A DNA stretch of 64,000 bases from Woeseiaceae bacterium (lineage in GTDB: Bacteria > Pseudomonadota > Gammaproteobacteria > Steroidobacterales > Woeseiaceae), in the NCBI GenBank assembly GCA_011772865.1, contig WVYQ01000009.1, positions 137,800-201,799 of the forward strand. The letters are read 5' to 3'. Both the position numbers and the translations under genes were made by a program. The notes under the pieces were generated by a model that was given only the letters and a program-made list of their open reading frames with translations, was not told the origin of the DNA and ran no database searches. This document shows positions 7,925-16,245 of this stretch, piece after piece. How positions within the stretch are numbered: position 1 is the first letter of the stretch; every line of letters starts with the position of its first letter.

Positions 7925-9463
7925 TCAGTTGACGCTTGTTATCAGGTATTCAATCACGCCTCCAACGATCCAGACCGCCGGAGGGAAGAAGACAAAAAAC
8001 GTGAATCGAACAAGGAATGGCAATGGAACCGGCCATATCTTGGCCTTTTCTACAACAGTCTGATAGGCGACTAGGTCTGCCAGTTCCTTTTCACGTCCTG
8101 CGGTTGTGCTTGCCAGCAATGCGTCCATTTTAATGCTGATGTTTGCGAGTTCCGTTCGTTTCAGTTCCTTGATTCGTGTGCGAATGCCTTTGGTGGGAAC
8201 CATGACGAGATAAACCGAAGCAATCCCAAGCAACAAAAGAATTGGAACAACAATGGCGAGGTGATATCGAAGGCCCATGACCAGGTAGACAATGGGAATA
8301 ATCGAAAGCCCCCCTACCATAATCAGCATGTTATTCAGACCGGCGAAAAAAAATGGCGCCAATTCTTCTGCCCGTAACAGATTGATATGCGTGTACCTTC
8401 GGCCGAGTAGTGAAAAGAGTCTTGCATTCTTAGCAAAAAGATAAATCGCCTGAAACAGCACGATCCACACTAACGCCTGATACATCGTCGCCCAGGAATC
8501 CCAAACACTCATTGGTTTCCCACGCAATATCAGCTCAGAGACAAACCGCCACCCCTGTAAATAGTTGACCAGCAGCGCGAACGGCACGCCAGCCAAAGCG
8601 ATCCAGAAAAGAGGCACCGATCCTTCGGCAAGCAGGAAGTGTCGAATCTTCAAGTAAGCCGTTTCGCTCACACGGAGGCAATGCCTTACGTTATCGAGAT
8701 AGGTCTGCGACTTTCGCAAAACAAAGTTCACGACAGAAATTGTATAAGCAAGGGCCAACGCATTACCGAGTGCGTATCCTGAGCCACTGTATGCTGAGAG
8801 ACTGAGAAAATGAAACTGATACTCCGCATGAAGCCATCGATCGGTCAGATAGAAGATCGGTGCAACCAAGAAGAAAAGTGTTATCGGACCCAGCTTCGTT
8901 CTTTGCGATATTCGAATAAACCAGACCGGTTTATCCTGGGCAGCCATAATTTGTGAGAGCGGGGCAATGTCCACCATCTCAGTATCGGCGCATTCAGTTG
9001 GCGGCATGTCTGAATAAGCATCGAGGGTTTCCCCCCCAGGATGGACATTACTCAGTGCACTCAGAAGCAAGTCCGTAAACTGATTGTCGGGAAGATCATA
9101 CTTAAGGATTGCCTGGCGGTCGCTCAGAGTAAGGAGCAAACCGGGCGGGATAATTGTGCTTTCCAAGTGAACCACGAGTGTTTGTTTCTCGTGATCAACA
9201 GCAAAATTCGCTTCTTGAGCACAGTACTTCGATTCCGCAGAGTGAGGACTCAGAAAATAGAGAAACACCTCGCATTTGAGGATGCGATTTGCGATCTCGT
9301 CCCTCCAGACTGAACCAGGGTGAATTCCGTCGTCGTACCAGACGTTGAAACCATTACTGCGAAGCATCTTCATCACGCGAAAAACTGCTTCAGAGTCCTC
9401 GTGGGCATAGCTGACGAAGATGAAAGGCTCTTCGCCCTGATAGGCCTGGAATGGTTTTGGCAT
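7925..9463 (-). CDS. TIR-domain protein with multi-pass membrane C-terminus
   Basis: Residues about 12-135 of this 512-residue protein form a bacterial TIR_2 domain, with FIFVSYAHEDSEAV (14-27), VWYDDGI (41-47) and the helix motif SKYCAQEANFA (78-88). Glu84 sits where NAD-cleaving TIR proteins have their catalytic glutamate. A linker (about 140-185) leads to seven or eight hydrophobic segments (about 192-208, 230-250, 283-300, 328-346, 368-396, 402-422, 482-508). TIR domains in bacteria act as NADases or form nucleotide signals, often in phage defence, but no known defence partner gene is adjacent. Sequence is visibly AT-richer than both flanks, which suggests acquisition by transfer. Alternative roles include signalling-scaffold function without NADase activity. 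Confidence 0.82.
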   Translation of the reverse strand: MPKPFQAYQGEEPFIFVSYAHEDSEAVFRVMKMLRSNGFNVWYDDGIHPGSVWRDEIANRILKCEVFLYFLSPHSAESKYCAQEANFAVDHEKQTLVVHLESTIIPPGLLLTLSDRQAILKYDLPDNQFTDLLLSALSNVHPGGETLDAYSDMPPTECADTEMVDIAPLSQIMAAQDKPVWFIRISQRTKLGPITLFFLVAPIFYLTDRWLHAEYQFHFLSLSAYSGSGYALGNALALAYTISVVNFVLRKSQTYLDNVRHCLRVSETAYLKIRHFLLAEGSVPLFWIALAGVPFALLVNYLQGWRFVSELILRGKPMSVWDSWATMYQALVWIVLFQAIYLFAKNARLFSLLGRRYTHINLLRAEELAPFFFAGLNNMLIMVGGLSIIPIVYLVMGLRYHLAIVVPILLLLGIASVYLVMVPTKGIRTRIKELKRTELANISIKMDALLASTTAGREKELADLVAYQTVVEKAKIWPVPLPFLVRFTFFVFFPPAVWIVGGVIEYLITSVN

Positions 9464-9507
9464 GACCTATATGACGACCTTATGAGAATAATGTGAAAGC
9501 GCAGTGC

Positions 9508-9580
9508 CCGCTCTGGGTCATTAGCGGTCCTTCCCACCTATTTTAGTTGAATGTCCAGTTTCAGGGGTAAAGCGGACATT
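9508..9580. repeat. Two related imperfect inverted repeats
   Basis: CCGCT at 9508-9512 pairs with AGCGG at 9523-9527. AATGTCC at 9550-9556 pairs with GGACATT at 9574-9580, with three more A/T pairs inside after two mismatches. The two units look like degraded copies of one element (both read as GTCCGCT / AGCGGAC-like arms around a GGG-containing loop). They lie in the 225-base gap between the TIR gene and the MFS gene, which holds no convincing gene. Confidence 0.4.
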
Positions 9581-9688
9581 GTCTCGTCAAATATAAAGCA
9601 CGCCTCGGCCCCTTCGCTGCGGTTATGATGGCTCCAGTCCACACGAAGCTCCACAGAATCGGAACGCGCAATCGTAAACACCGTCTCG

Positions 9689-10813
9689 ATGAATCGTAAG
9701 CAAGGCCTGGTGGCAGTCATCGCGTCGATGGTTGTCGTTAACCTGGTCTACGGGCTGACTTTGCCGCTCTTGTCTTTGGTGCTCGACTCGCAGGGCATCA
9801 GCAAGACAATCATCGGCCTGAGTGTCGTTGCCCAGGCCAGCGCCGGTGTCCTGCTCGCACCGATCTTGCCGCGGCTAATATTGAGAACTGGCGCTGCGCG
9901 CGCGATGCGCCAGTCAACGTTACTCGCTGCGGGGACATTAGTTGCATTGGGCTTGTTTCAAGATGTCTACGCCTGGTTCCCGTTGCGTTTCCTGCTCGGT
10001 GCGGCAGCGGCCATGTTGTGGTCGGCGAGCGAGGCTATTATCAACGAACTCGCGGATGACGACTGGCGCGGCAGAATCATCGGCATCTACGGATCGGCGG
10101 GTGCGGCCGGGTTCGCCTTAGGTCCGCTGATATTGTTGATAACGGGAACAGAGGGGCTGCTGCCTTTTCTGATAACCGCCCTGATCGTCGTCGCGGCCAG
10201 CGTGCCGTTGTTTTTGCTCAGGAATGACACCCACGCCGATACTGACAAGGGGCAGGTGAGCTTGCGGCGGATATTCTGGGTCGTTCCACAGATAATGATC
10301 CTCAACCTGGTCTATGCGGCTGCGGTCGAGGCGTTCATTACCTTTTTCCCGCTATTCGGCATTCACATTGGTCTCGGAGAGGCACGTAGCCTGTCATTAT
10401 TGACAACGTTTGCTCTGGGCGGCGTGGTGCTGCAATTGCCACTGGGCTGGCTCGCAGATCATATGCACCGATACGGATTGCTCCTGATATGCCTTGTCAT
10501 GACAATCGTCGGTTTCATGTTTCTCCCGCAGGTCGTGTCGAGCAATATTGGGGGTCCTGTGTACGTGTTCGCGTTGGGCGGGGTGGAAGGAATGATCTAC
10601 GCGCTTGGCGTGATTTTGCTCGGGCAGACATTTCGCGGTGTCGAGCTGGCGGCTGCAAGTGTCTTGTTTACAGGAATGTGGGGTGCAGGAATGATGGTTG
10701 GCCCGGTGCTAATCGGGGCAGGGATGGACTATTTCGGCAACGATTCGCTGCCACAACTGCTCGCGGCGATTTACGCGATTTACCTTCCAGTGTTCTTTCT
10801 GGCCAGGCGATGA
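9689..10813 (+). CDS. Major facilitator superfamily (MFS) transporter
   Basis: A 374-residue protein with about 12 hydrophobic segments, starting VAVIASMVVVNLVYGLTLPLL. The loop between segments 2 and 3 is shortened but the region LLRTGAARAMRQ corresponds to it. The second half begins near RRIFWVVPQIMILNLVYAAAVEAF. The architecture is that of a drug or metabolite efflux MFS permease (YcaD/MFS_1-like), in the inner membrane. Length is slightly short for the family (usually about 390-420). Substrate cannot be inferred, and no regulator is adjacent. It ends 54 bases before ffh, on the same strand. Confidence 0.85.
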   Translation: MNRKQGLVAVIASMVVVNLVYGLTLPLLSLVLDSQGISKTIIGLSVVAQASAGVLLAPILPRLILRTGAARAMRQSTLLAAGTLVALGLFQDVYAWFPLRFLLGAAAAMLWSASEAIINELADDDWRGRIIGIYGSAGAAGFALGPLILLITGTEGLLPFLITALIVVAASVPLFLLRNDTHADTDKGQVSLRRIFWVVPQIMILNLVYAAAVEAFITFFPLFGIHIGLGEARSLSLLTTFALGGVVLQLPLGWLADHMHRYGLLLICLVMTIVGFMFLPQVVSSNIGGPVYVFALGGVEGMIYALGVILLGQTFRGVELAAASVLFTGMWGAGMMVGPVLIGAGMDYFGNDSLPQLLAAIYAIYLPVFFLARR

Positions 10814-10867
10814 AACGCGGCAAACTCACAGAAGGCGTGCTCCGGCAATTCATGTAGAATCCGCGCC

Positions 10868-12229
10868 ATGTTCGAAAATCTGACTGGCCGGCTGTCGGAA
10901 GCGGCGCGCGCACTGAGCGGCAAGGGGCGCCTCACCGAAAGCAACATCAAGGACACGCTGCGGCAGGTCCGCCTCGCCTTGCTCGAGGCAGACGTTGCGC
11001 TGCCCGTCGTCAAGACGTTTATCGAGCGCATCCGCGAAAAGGCTCTCGGCGAGGAAGTCAGCAAGAGCCTGACCCCGGGGCAGGAACTCGTAAAGATTAT
11101 TCATGCCGAGCTCGTGCACCTGCTCGGCGACGACTTCGCGCCGATCAACTTCCGGGCCCAGCCACCCGTTGTTGTGTTGCTGGCGGGTTTACAGGGTGCG
11201 GGCAAGACGACGACGGCGGCAAAGCTGGCCAAGCGGCTGATGGACAAGGACAAGAAGCGGGTCATGCTGGTTAGCGTCGACGTCTACCGTCCCGCGGCGA
11301 TTCTGCAGTTGCAAACGTTGGCCGATGAAATCGGGGCGCTGCATTGTCGATCGAGCGAAAACGAGAAGCCGACGGATATTGTCGACAAGGCGCTTGACGA
11401 GGCCCGCCGCTCTGCGGCCGACGTGCTGATCGTCGACACGGCGGGACGACTGCATATCGACGACGAGATGATGTCGGAGGTGGCCGAAGTCCATGCCGCG
11501 TCGGGAGCGATTGAGACCCTGTTCATTGTCGACAGCATGGCGGGCCAGGACGCAGTGAACGCTGCGACTGCATTCGATCAGGCCCTGCCGTTGACTGGCG
11601 TCGTGCTGACCAAGGCTGACGGTGACGCCAAGGGCGGTGTCGCCTTGTCCGTTCGCGAGGTCACGGGCAAGCCGATCCGCTTCATGGGTGTCGGCGAGAA
11701 GGTCGATGCACTCGAGGCATTTCATCCCGACCGCATGGCGTCAAGAATCCTCGGTATGGGCGATGTCCTGACGCTGGTCGAGGAGATCGAGGAGAAGGTC
11801 AGCAAGGAAAAAACCGAGAAGCTGGCCAGGAAGCTCAAGAAAGGGCGGGGATTCGACCTGTCGGATCTCAAGGACCAGCTCGAGCAGATGATGAACATGG
11901 GTGGCATGGCGGCCATGCTCGACAAGCTGCCCATGCCCGGAAACGTCAATCCGGCCGCTCTGCAGGACCAGGCGAACGAACAACAGATGCGGCGCCAGGT
12001 TGCGATCATCAACTCCATGACCCCCGGCGAGCGACAGTTTCCCAAGACGATCAACGGGTCACGGAAAAAGCGCATTGCCGCCGGGGCCGGATTGCAGATC
12101 CAGGACGTCAATCGGCTGCTCAAGCAGTTCACCCAGATGGAAAAAATGATGCGCAAAATGTCCCGCGGCGGCATGAAAAAGATGATGCGTGGCATGCCTC
12201 GTGGCGGTATGCCCCCGGGAGTGCGCTAA
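10868..12229 (+). CDS. ffh: Signal recognition particle protein Ffh
   Basis: Ffh is the SRP54 GTPase that delivers nascent inner-membrane proteins to FtsY. The 453-residue sequence begins MFENLTGRLSEAARALSGKG (N domain). It has the G1 motif GLQGAGKTTTAAKL (about 107-120), DVYRPAA (G2 region), DTAGRL (G3), TKADGDAKGG (G4) and the closing GVGEKVDALEAFHP. The C-terminal M domain is methionine-rich (MMRKMSRGGMKKMMRGMP), as needed to bind signal sequences and 4.5S RNA. Length is normal. It is normally next to ypjD, but here is separated from it by accessory genes. The rpsP operon follows on the same strand with its own promoter. Confidence 0.98.
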   Translation: MFENLTGRLSEAARALSGKGRLTESNIKDTLRQVRLALLEADVALPVVKTFIERIREKALGEEVSKSLTPGQELVKIIHAELVHLLGDDFAPINFRAQPPVVVLLAGLQGAGKTTTAAKLAKRLMDKDKKRVMLVSVDVYRPAAILQLQTLADEIGALHCRSSENEKPTDIVDKALDEARRSAADVLIVDTAGRLHIDDEMMSEVAEVHAASGAIETLFIVDSMAGQDAVNAATAFDQALPLTGVVLTKADGDAKGGVALSVREVTGKPIRFMGVGEKVDALEAFHPDRMASRILGMGDVLTLVEEIEEKVSKEKTEKLARKLKKGRGFDLSDLKDQLEQMMNMGGMAAMLDKLPMPGNVNPAALQDQANEQQMRRQVAIINSMTPGERQFPKTINGSRKKRIAAGAGLQIQDVNRLLKQFTQMEKMMRKMSRGGMKKMMRGMPRGGMPPGVR

Positions 12230-12268
12230 ATCCCTGAAAATTAGGGGATTATTCGTGGCGAAAACGGC

Positions 12269-12296
12269 TTCACATTTGGCTTGAAACCGGTACAAT
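12269..12296 (+). promoter_or_regulatory. Candidate sigma70 promoter of the rpsP operon
   Basis: TTCACA (12269-12274) and TACAAT (12291-12296) are separated by 16 bases, close to the sigma70 consensus. The predicted transcript would start near 12303, just ahead of the hairpin leader described at 12311-12359. Confidence 0.5.
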
Positions 12297-12310
12297 GCGC
12301 AACCTGTTCG

Positions 12311-12359
12311 GGCAGGGCCCCGAGGGGTTCGTATCCCCCGCGGCTTTTCTGCCTTTTTT
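12311..12359 (+). terminator. Attenuator-like hairpin plus T-run in the rpsP leader
   Basis: GGCAG (12311-12315) can pair with CTGCC (12349-12353), enclosing an inner GGGG (12324-12327) / CCCC (12335-12338) stem. Six T residues (12354-12359) follow at once. This has the form of an intrinsic terminator but lies downstream of the promoter and 34 bases before rpsP, so it could attenuate the ribosomal operon, or end transcripts coming from ffh. Confidence 0.45.
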
Positions 12360-12393
12360 GCATTTTGAATTTTGCATTTTTGTTGGAAAAACA

Positions 12394-12651
12394 ATGGTTA
12401 GCATTCGTCTTTCGCGCGCTGGCGCGAAGAAACGCCCCTTTTATCACGTGGTGGTCACCGACAGCCGCAATCGTCGGGACGGCCGGTACCTGGAGCGGAT
12501 TGGATTTTTTAATCCGGTCGGCAAGTCGCATGAAGAGAATCTGCGCATCGATCTGGACCGCATCGACTACTGGATCGGCCAGGGCGCGCAGCCGTCCGAT
12601 CGCGTTGCCTCGCTGTTGAAAAAGCACCGCAAGGCGCAGGCCGCCAACTGA
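12394..12651 (+). CDS. rpsP: 30S ribosomal protein S16
   Basis: The ATG at 12394 gives an 85-residue protein beginning [20 protein letters not shown], the standard S16 start, and continuing with [20 protein letters not shown]. An upstream in-frame ATG at 12295 would read through the leader hairpin and is rejected. A GGAAAA ribosome site lies just before the chosen start. S16 is an early-binding 30S assembly protein. It is the first gene of the conserved rpsP-rimM-trmD-rplS operon. Confidence 0.97.
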   Translation: MVSIRLSRAGAKKRPFYHVVVTDSRNRRDGRYLERIGFFNPVGKSHEENLRIDLDRIDYWIGQGAQPSDRVASLLKKHRKAQAAN

Positions 12652-13157
12652 ATGCGGAACTGCAACAGCCCGTCATACTGGGCCGGATATCGGGCCTCTA
12701 TGGGGTAAAGGGCTGGGTCAAGGTTTTCTCGTACACCCAGCCGCGCGAAGCGATCCTTGATTACGATCGCTGGTATTTGAACAAGAAAGGAGATTGGCAA
12801 GCCACAGCTGTCAGCGAGGGCAAGCGCCACGGCAAAGCCGTCATCGCCCATATCGAGGGCGTCGATGATCGGGACGAGGCCGCGCAGCTTGTCGATTGCG
12901 AGATCGCTGTTGCCAGAGAGGCGATGCCCGCTGCCGGGGACGGCAGTTATTACTGGGCGGACCTCGAGGGCTTGCGGGTCGTTCATCGCGACGGAACCGA
13001 ACTCGGACACGTCGCGTACCTGATGGAAACCGGCGCCAATGATGTGCTGGTGATACAGGGTGAAAAGGAGCGCTTGATTCCGTTCATCCTCGACAAGGTG
13101 GTTCTCGGCGTTGATCTTGACGAAGGTGTCATCAATGTCGACTGGGAGTGGGACTGA
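12648..13157 (+). CDS. rimM: 16S rRNA processing protein RimM (non-canonical start)
   Basis: RimM binds S19 and assists 30S head maturation. The reading frame gives [19 protein letters not shown] and then [12 protein letters not shown], matching the RimM N-terminus, and continues through the PRC-barrel ([13 protein letters not shown]) to [10 protein letters not shown] at the stop. No ATG, GTG or TTG lies in frame upstream of this conserved region. The best candidates are CTG at 12648, whose last two bases start the rpsP stop codon, or CTG at 12660. An AGG about 7 bases before 12648 favours the former, giving about 169 residues, normal for RimM. The first in-frame ATG (12777) falls inside the conserved domain. 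A single-base sequencing error near ATG 12652 is an alternative. Confidence 0.85.
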   Translation: MNAELQQPVILGRISGLYGVKGWVKVFSYTQPREAILDYDRWYLNKKGDWQATAVSEGKRHGKAVIAHIEGVDDRDEAAQLVDCEIAVAREAMPAAGDGSYYWADLEGLRVVHRDGTELGHVAYLMETGANDVLVIQGEKERLIPFILDKVVLGVDLDEGVINVDWEWD

Positions 13158-13161
13158 CGTC

Positions 13162-13905
13162 ATGCAGATTGCCGTTGTCAGCCTTTTCCCGGAATTGGTC
13201 GGCCAGGTCGTTGAATATGGCGTCGTGGGTCGCGCGGTCGAGCGAAAACTGTTGTCGCTCGATTGCGAGAACCCCCGGGATTTTGCCGAGGACGTGCATC
13301 GCACGGTCGACGACCGGCCCTACGGCGGTGGTCCGGGCATGGTTCTGAAGTACGAGCCGACGGCCACGGCCATACGGGAGGCAAAACAGGGTATGCCCGA
13401 TGGCTGCCCGGTAATTTGCCTGTCGCCGGCGGGCAAGGTGTTCGACCAGCACGAGGCACAACGCCTCGCCAGCCTGCAGGGTTTTGTCCTGCTGGCGGGC
13501 CGCTACGAAGGAATCGACGAGCGGTTGATCGAGAACGAGGTGGATGAGGAGTTGTCGCTGGGCGACTTCGTCTTGTCCGGCGGCGAGATTGCGGCTATGG
13601 CCGTTATCGACGCCGTGACGCGGTTGTTGCCGGGCGTGCTCGGCGACGAGGAATCGGCGGTCCAGGATTCGTTTATGAACGGGCTGCTGGATTACCCGCA
13701 CTACACGCGGCCGGAAATTATTGATGGCCAGCGTGTGCCGGCGGTGCTGTTGTCGGGCGACCACGCCCGCATCGCGCGCTGGCGTTACAAGCAGGCCCTC
13801 GGCCGGAGCTATATGCGGCGGCCGGACCTGCTGAAGAGGCTGAATTTGGACAAGGAGCAACAGCAGTTGCTCGACGAGTTTTTGAAAGAACAGGGGCCGA
13901 ACTGA
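13162..13905 (+). CDS. trmD: tRNA (guanine-N1-)-methyltransferase TrmD
   Basis: TrmD methylates G37 of tRNAs using S-adenosylmethionine and so prevents +1 frameshifting. The ATG at 13162 gives the typical start [13 protein letters not shown]; an upstream ATG in frame (13111) lies within rimM and is not used. The 247-residue product has the trefoil-knot motifs [38 protein letters not shown] and [10 protein letters not shown]. It follows rimM by 4 bases. Length and motifs are normal. Confidence 0.98.
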   Translation: MQIAVVSLFPELVGQVVEYGVVGRAVERKLLSLDCENPRDFAEDVHRTVDDRPYGGGPGMVLKYEPTATAIREAKQGMPDGCPVICLSPAGKVFDQHEAQRLASLQGFVLLAGRYEGIDERLIENEVDEELSLGDFVLSGGEIAAMAVIDAVTRLLPGVLGDEESAVQDSFMNGLLDYPHYTRPEIIDGQRVPAVLLSGDHARIARWRYKQALGRSYMRRPDLLKRLNLDKEQQQLLDEFLKEQGPN

Positions 13906-13926
13906 CGGGCGCCCGGGAATAGAGAC

Positions 13927-14271
13927 ATGAGCAAGATTATCGACGCTATCGAACAGGAACAGATGAGCAAGGAGATCCCCGAGTTTTCGCCGGGAGATTC
14001 GGTCATCGTCCAGGTCAAGGTAAAGGAAGGCAGTCGTGAACGCCTGCAGGCATTCGAAGGCGTGGTGATTGCGAAGCGGAACCGCGGTCTCAATTCTTCA
14101 TTCACGGTCCGCAAGATCTCGCACGGCGAGGGCGTGGAGCGTGTGTTCCAGACCTACAGCCCGATTGTCGATTCGATCAAGGTCAAGCGTCGCGGCGACG
14201 TGCGCCGGGCCAAGCTGTACTACCTGCGCGGTCGCACCGGCAAAGCTGCCCGCATCAAGGAAAAGATCTAG
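13927..14271 (+). CDS. rplS: 50S ribosomal protein L19
   Basis: The 114-residue protein starts [20 protein letters not shown] and contains the L19 signature [20 protein letters not shown] near its end. L19 lies at the 30S-50S interface. It is the last gene of the rpsP operon, 21 bases after trmD. Length is normal. Confidence 0.98.
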   Translation: MSKIIDAIEQEQMSKEIPEFSPGDSVIVQVKVKEGSRERLQAFEGVVIAKRNRGLNSSFTVRKISHGEGVERVFQTYSPIVDSIKVKRRGDVRRAKLYYLRGRTGKAARIKEKI

Positions 14272-14346
14272 CGCGTCACAGGTCGCGGGCCTCGAGTATG
14301 GGATACTTGGCCTGAACTATCGCTTCGGGGGCAGGTCTTTCGTGGC

Positions 14347-15219
14347 ATGAGGCCTAATCTGCGCAGACCACAGGTTTTGACTCTTCTGGTCCTTTTGACG
14401 GGACTGGCGACGGGCGGTTGCGCGTCTCTCATGTCAAATGCCGCGAGCGGTCTCGCCGACAGCTTGTCCAGCGGCATTTTGAACAATGACGACCCGGAAA
14501 CGGTTCGGGCCGGCATGCCGTCCTACATGATCATGATGGACGGATTCGTACACGATAATCCCGGAGATCCCGCCATGCTCGGGGCTGCGGCGAATCTTTA
14601 CGCCTCGTTCGGAGCGGTTTTTGTCGATGACCCGGCCAGGGCGTCGAGAATCACGGCCCGGGGCCGGGACTACGCGTTGCGCGGAATCTGTATCAGCTAT
14701 GTTGCTGCCTGTGATTGGCGCAAGCTGACTTACGACGAGTTCGTGGCGACGCTGGATGGCCTCGATGCCCGGCACGCAGATGCGGCGTACCTGTATGGAT
14801 TTGCCACCCTTGCTTTTTTGCGGGCACACAGCTCGGACTGGAATTCGCTCGCTGAACTGCCGCAAGCCGAAGCCCTGGTCAAGCGTTACCTGGACATCAC
14901 AGGCGAAGCGGCGAAAAGCTCGGCGCATATGTATCTGGGCATCCTGTTGACGCTCAGGCCGCCCGCACTCGGTGGCAAGCCGGAAGAGGCCAGGGTGCAT
15001 TTCGAAAAGGCCATCGCGTTGTCCGGCGGCAGGGACCTCAGCGCCAAGGTCGAGTTTGCGAAAGGTTACGCAAAGCTGTTGTATGACCGGGAGTTGCACG
15101 ACCGTCTGGTCGGCGAAGTGCTAGAGTCGGACCCCTACGCCGACGGCTTGACGCTGACCAACGTCCTGGCTCAGCAAGAAGCCTTGCGGCTGCAGGCCGA
15201 AGCGGATGATTACTTCTGA
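14347..15219 (+). CDS. TRAP-transporter TatT-component lipoprotein
   Basis: The 290-residue protein has a lipoprotein signal peptide ending at a lipobox around GLATGGC (Cys about residue 25). The mature part, almost all helical, fits the TatT (TRAP-associated T component) family first described in Treponema: GMPSYMIMMDGFVHDNPGDPA, GAAANLYASFGAVFVDD and SSAHMYLGILLTLRPPALGG are typical TPR-like segments. It overlaps the predicted dctP leader region and is followed by dctP, dctQ and dctM on the same strand, so it is very likely the periplasmic partner of this transporter. In Treponema the T component trimerises and contacts the substrate-binding protein. Confidence 0.85.
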   Translation: MRPNLRRPQVLTLLVLLTGLATGGCASLMSNAASGLADSLSSGILNNDDPETVRAGMPSYMIMMDGFVHDNPGDPAMLGAAANLYASFGAVFVDDPARASRITARGRDYALRGICISYVAACDWRKLTYDEFVATLDGLDARHADAAYLYGFATLAFLRAHSSDWNSLAELPQAEALVKRYLDITGEAAKSSAHMYLGILLTLRPPALGGKPEEARVHFEKAIALSGGRDLSAKVEFAKGYAKLLYDRELHDRLVGEVLESDPYADGLTLTNVLAQQEALRLQAEADDYF

Positions 15220-15235
15220 TCACAAGGGTATGTCG

Positions 15236-16243
15236 ATGAGAAAACTGATTCTTCTTACACTGACATTGTTCGCCTGCAGCGCGGGCAACGCGGCCGTACT
15301 CAAGATCGCGACAGTTGCTCCCGAGGGCTCGGCATGGATGGAAGCGATGCGGGCCGGCGCGAAGGAGATCCAGGAGCGCACGGCCGGCAGAGTACAGATC
15401 AAGTACTACGGCGGCGGCGTCATGGGGAACGACAGCAAGGTGCTGGGCAAGATTCGCATCGGCAACCTGCACGGCGGCGCGTTTACGCCGTCGGCGTTGC
15501 AGAGCATCTATCCCGAAATCAGCCTGTATGGCCTGCCCCTTGTTTTCGACTCGGAAGAAGAAGCGGCCTACGTGCGCGAGCGGCTTGACCAGACGCTGCA
15601 GGTGGGCCTCGCCGAAAAAGGTTTCGTGAGCTTCGGATTTGCGGCGACCGGGTTTGCCGTGCTGATGTCGAATGAGCCGGTCGAGGGTCTGGCCGATCTC
15701 AAGGGAAAGCGTGTCTGGGTGCCGGAGGGTGACCCGATCAGTTACGCCACGATGGAAGCCCTGTCGGTGTCCCCGGTGACACTGCCGATGACCGACGTAC
15801 TCACTGGACTGCAAACGGGCCTGCTCGACATGGTTACGATGTCGCCGATCGGAGCGCTGGTGCTGCAATGGCACACCAAGGTCAGCTACGTCACCGACTT
15901 GCCACTGGTTTACACGATGGGCTTTATGGCAATCAGCAAAAAGGCATTCGACAAGATTTCTGCTGACGACCAACAAGTAGTTCGCGAGGTGATGAGCGAT
16001 ATTTACGCCAGGTTCAACGAAAAGAACCTCGTCGACAACAAGGACGCGCTGCAGGCGCTGTTGAATTCAGGTATCGAACTCGTGCCAGCGGCCGATGGAG
16101 AGAAGGCGCGAATCAGGGATGTCCTGGCGGAATCCAATCGCGGCATGGCGCAGCAGGGTGACTTCTCACTCGATATGTACAACCTGATGATGCAATACGT
16201 CGAGGAGTATCGCACCGGTACGGAAACGGTCGCCGGCGACTGA
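15236..16243 (+). CDS. dctP: TRAP transporter substrate-binding protein, DctP family
   Basis: This is a periplasmic solute receptor of 335 residues. The ATG at 15236 is chosen because AAGGG at 15224-15228 is seven bases upstream and the product begins with a signal peptide (MRKLILLTLTLFACSAGNAA). In-frame ATGs at 15230 and 15206 have no suitably spaced site. DctP features include LKIATVAPEGSAWMEAMRAG, YYGGGVMGNDSKVLGKIRIG and LKGKRVWVPEGDP. The conserved region usually containing the ligand-binding Arg is near RVWVPEG. TRAP systems import small organic acids with a sodium gradient; this one's ligand is unknown. Confidence 0.95.
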   Translation: MRKLILLTLTLFACSAGNAAVLKIATVAPEGSAWMEAMRAGAKEIQERTAGRVQIKYYGGGVMGNDSKVLGKIRIGNLHGGAFTPSALQSIYPEISLYGLPLVFDSEEEAAYVRERLDQTLQVGLAEKGFVSFGFAATGFAVLMSNEPVEGLADLKGKRVWVPEGDPISYATMEALSVSPVTLPMTDVLTGLQTGLLDMVTMSPIGALVLQWHTKVSYVTDLPLVYTMGFMAISKKAFDKISADDQQVVREVMSDIYARFNEKNLVDNKDALQALLNSGIELVPAADGEKARIRDVLAESNRGMAQQGDFSLDMYNLMMQYVEEYRTGTETVAGD

Positions 16244-16245
16244 CC

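Noticed and set aside
9538-9720. 60-codon minus-strand frame before the MFS gene
   Set aside because: It overlaps the MFS start and the inverted repeats, and has no family match or ribosome site.
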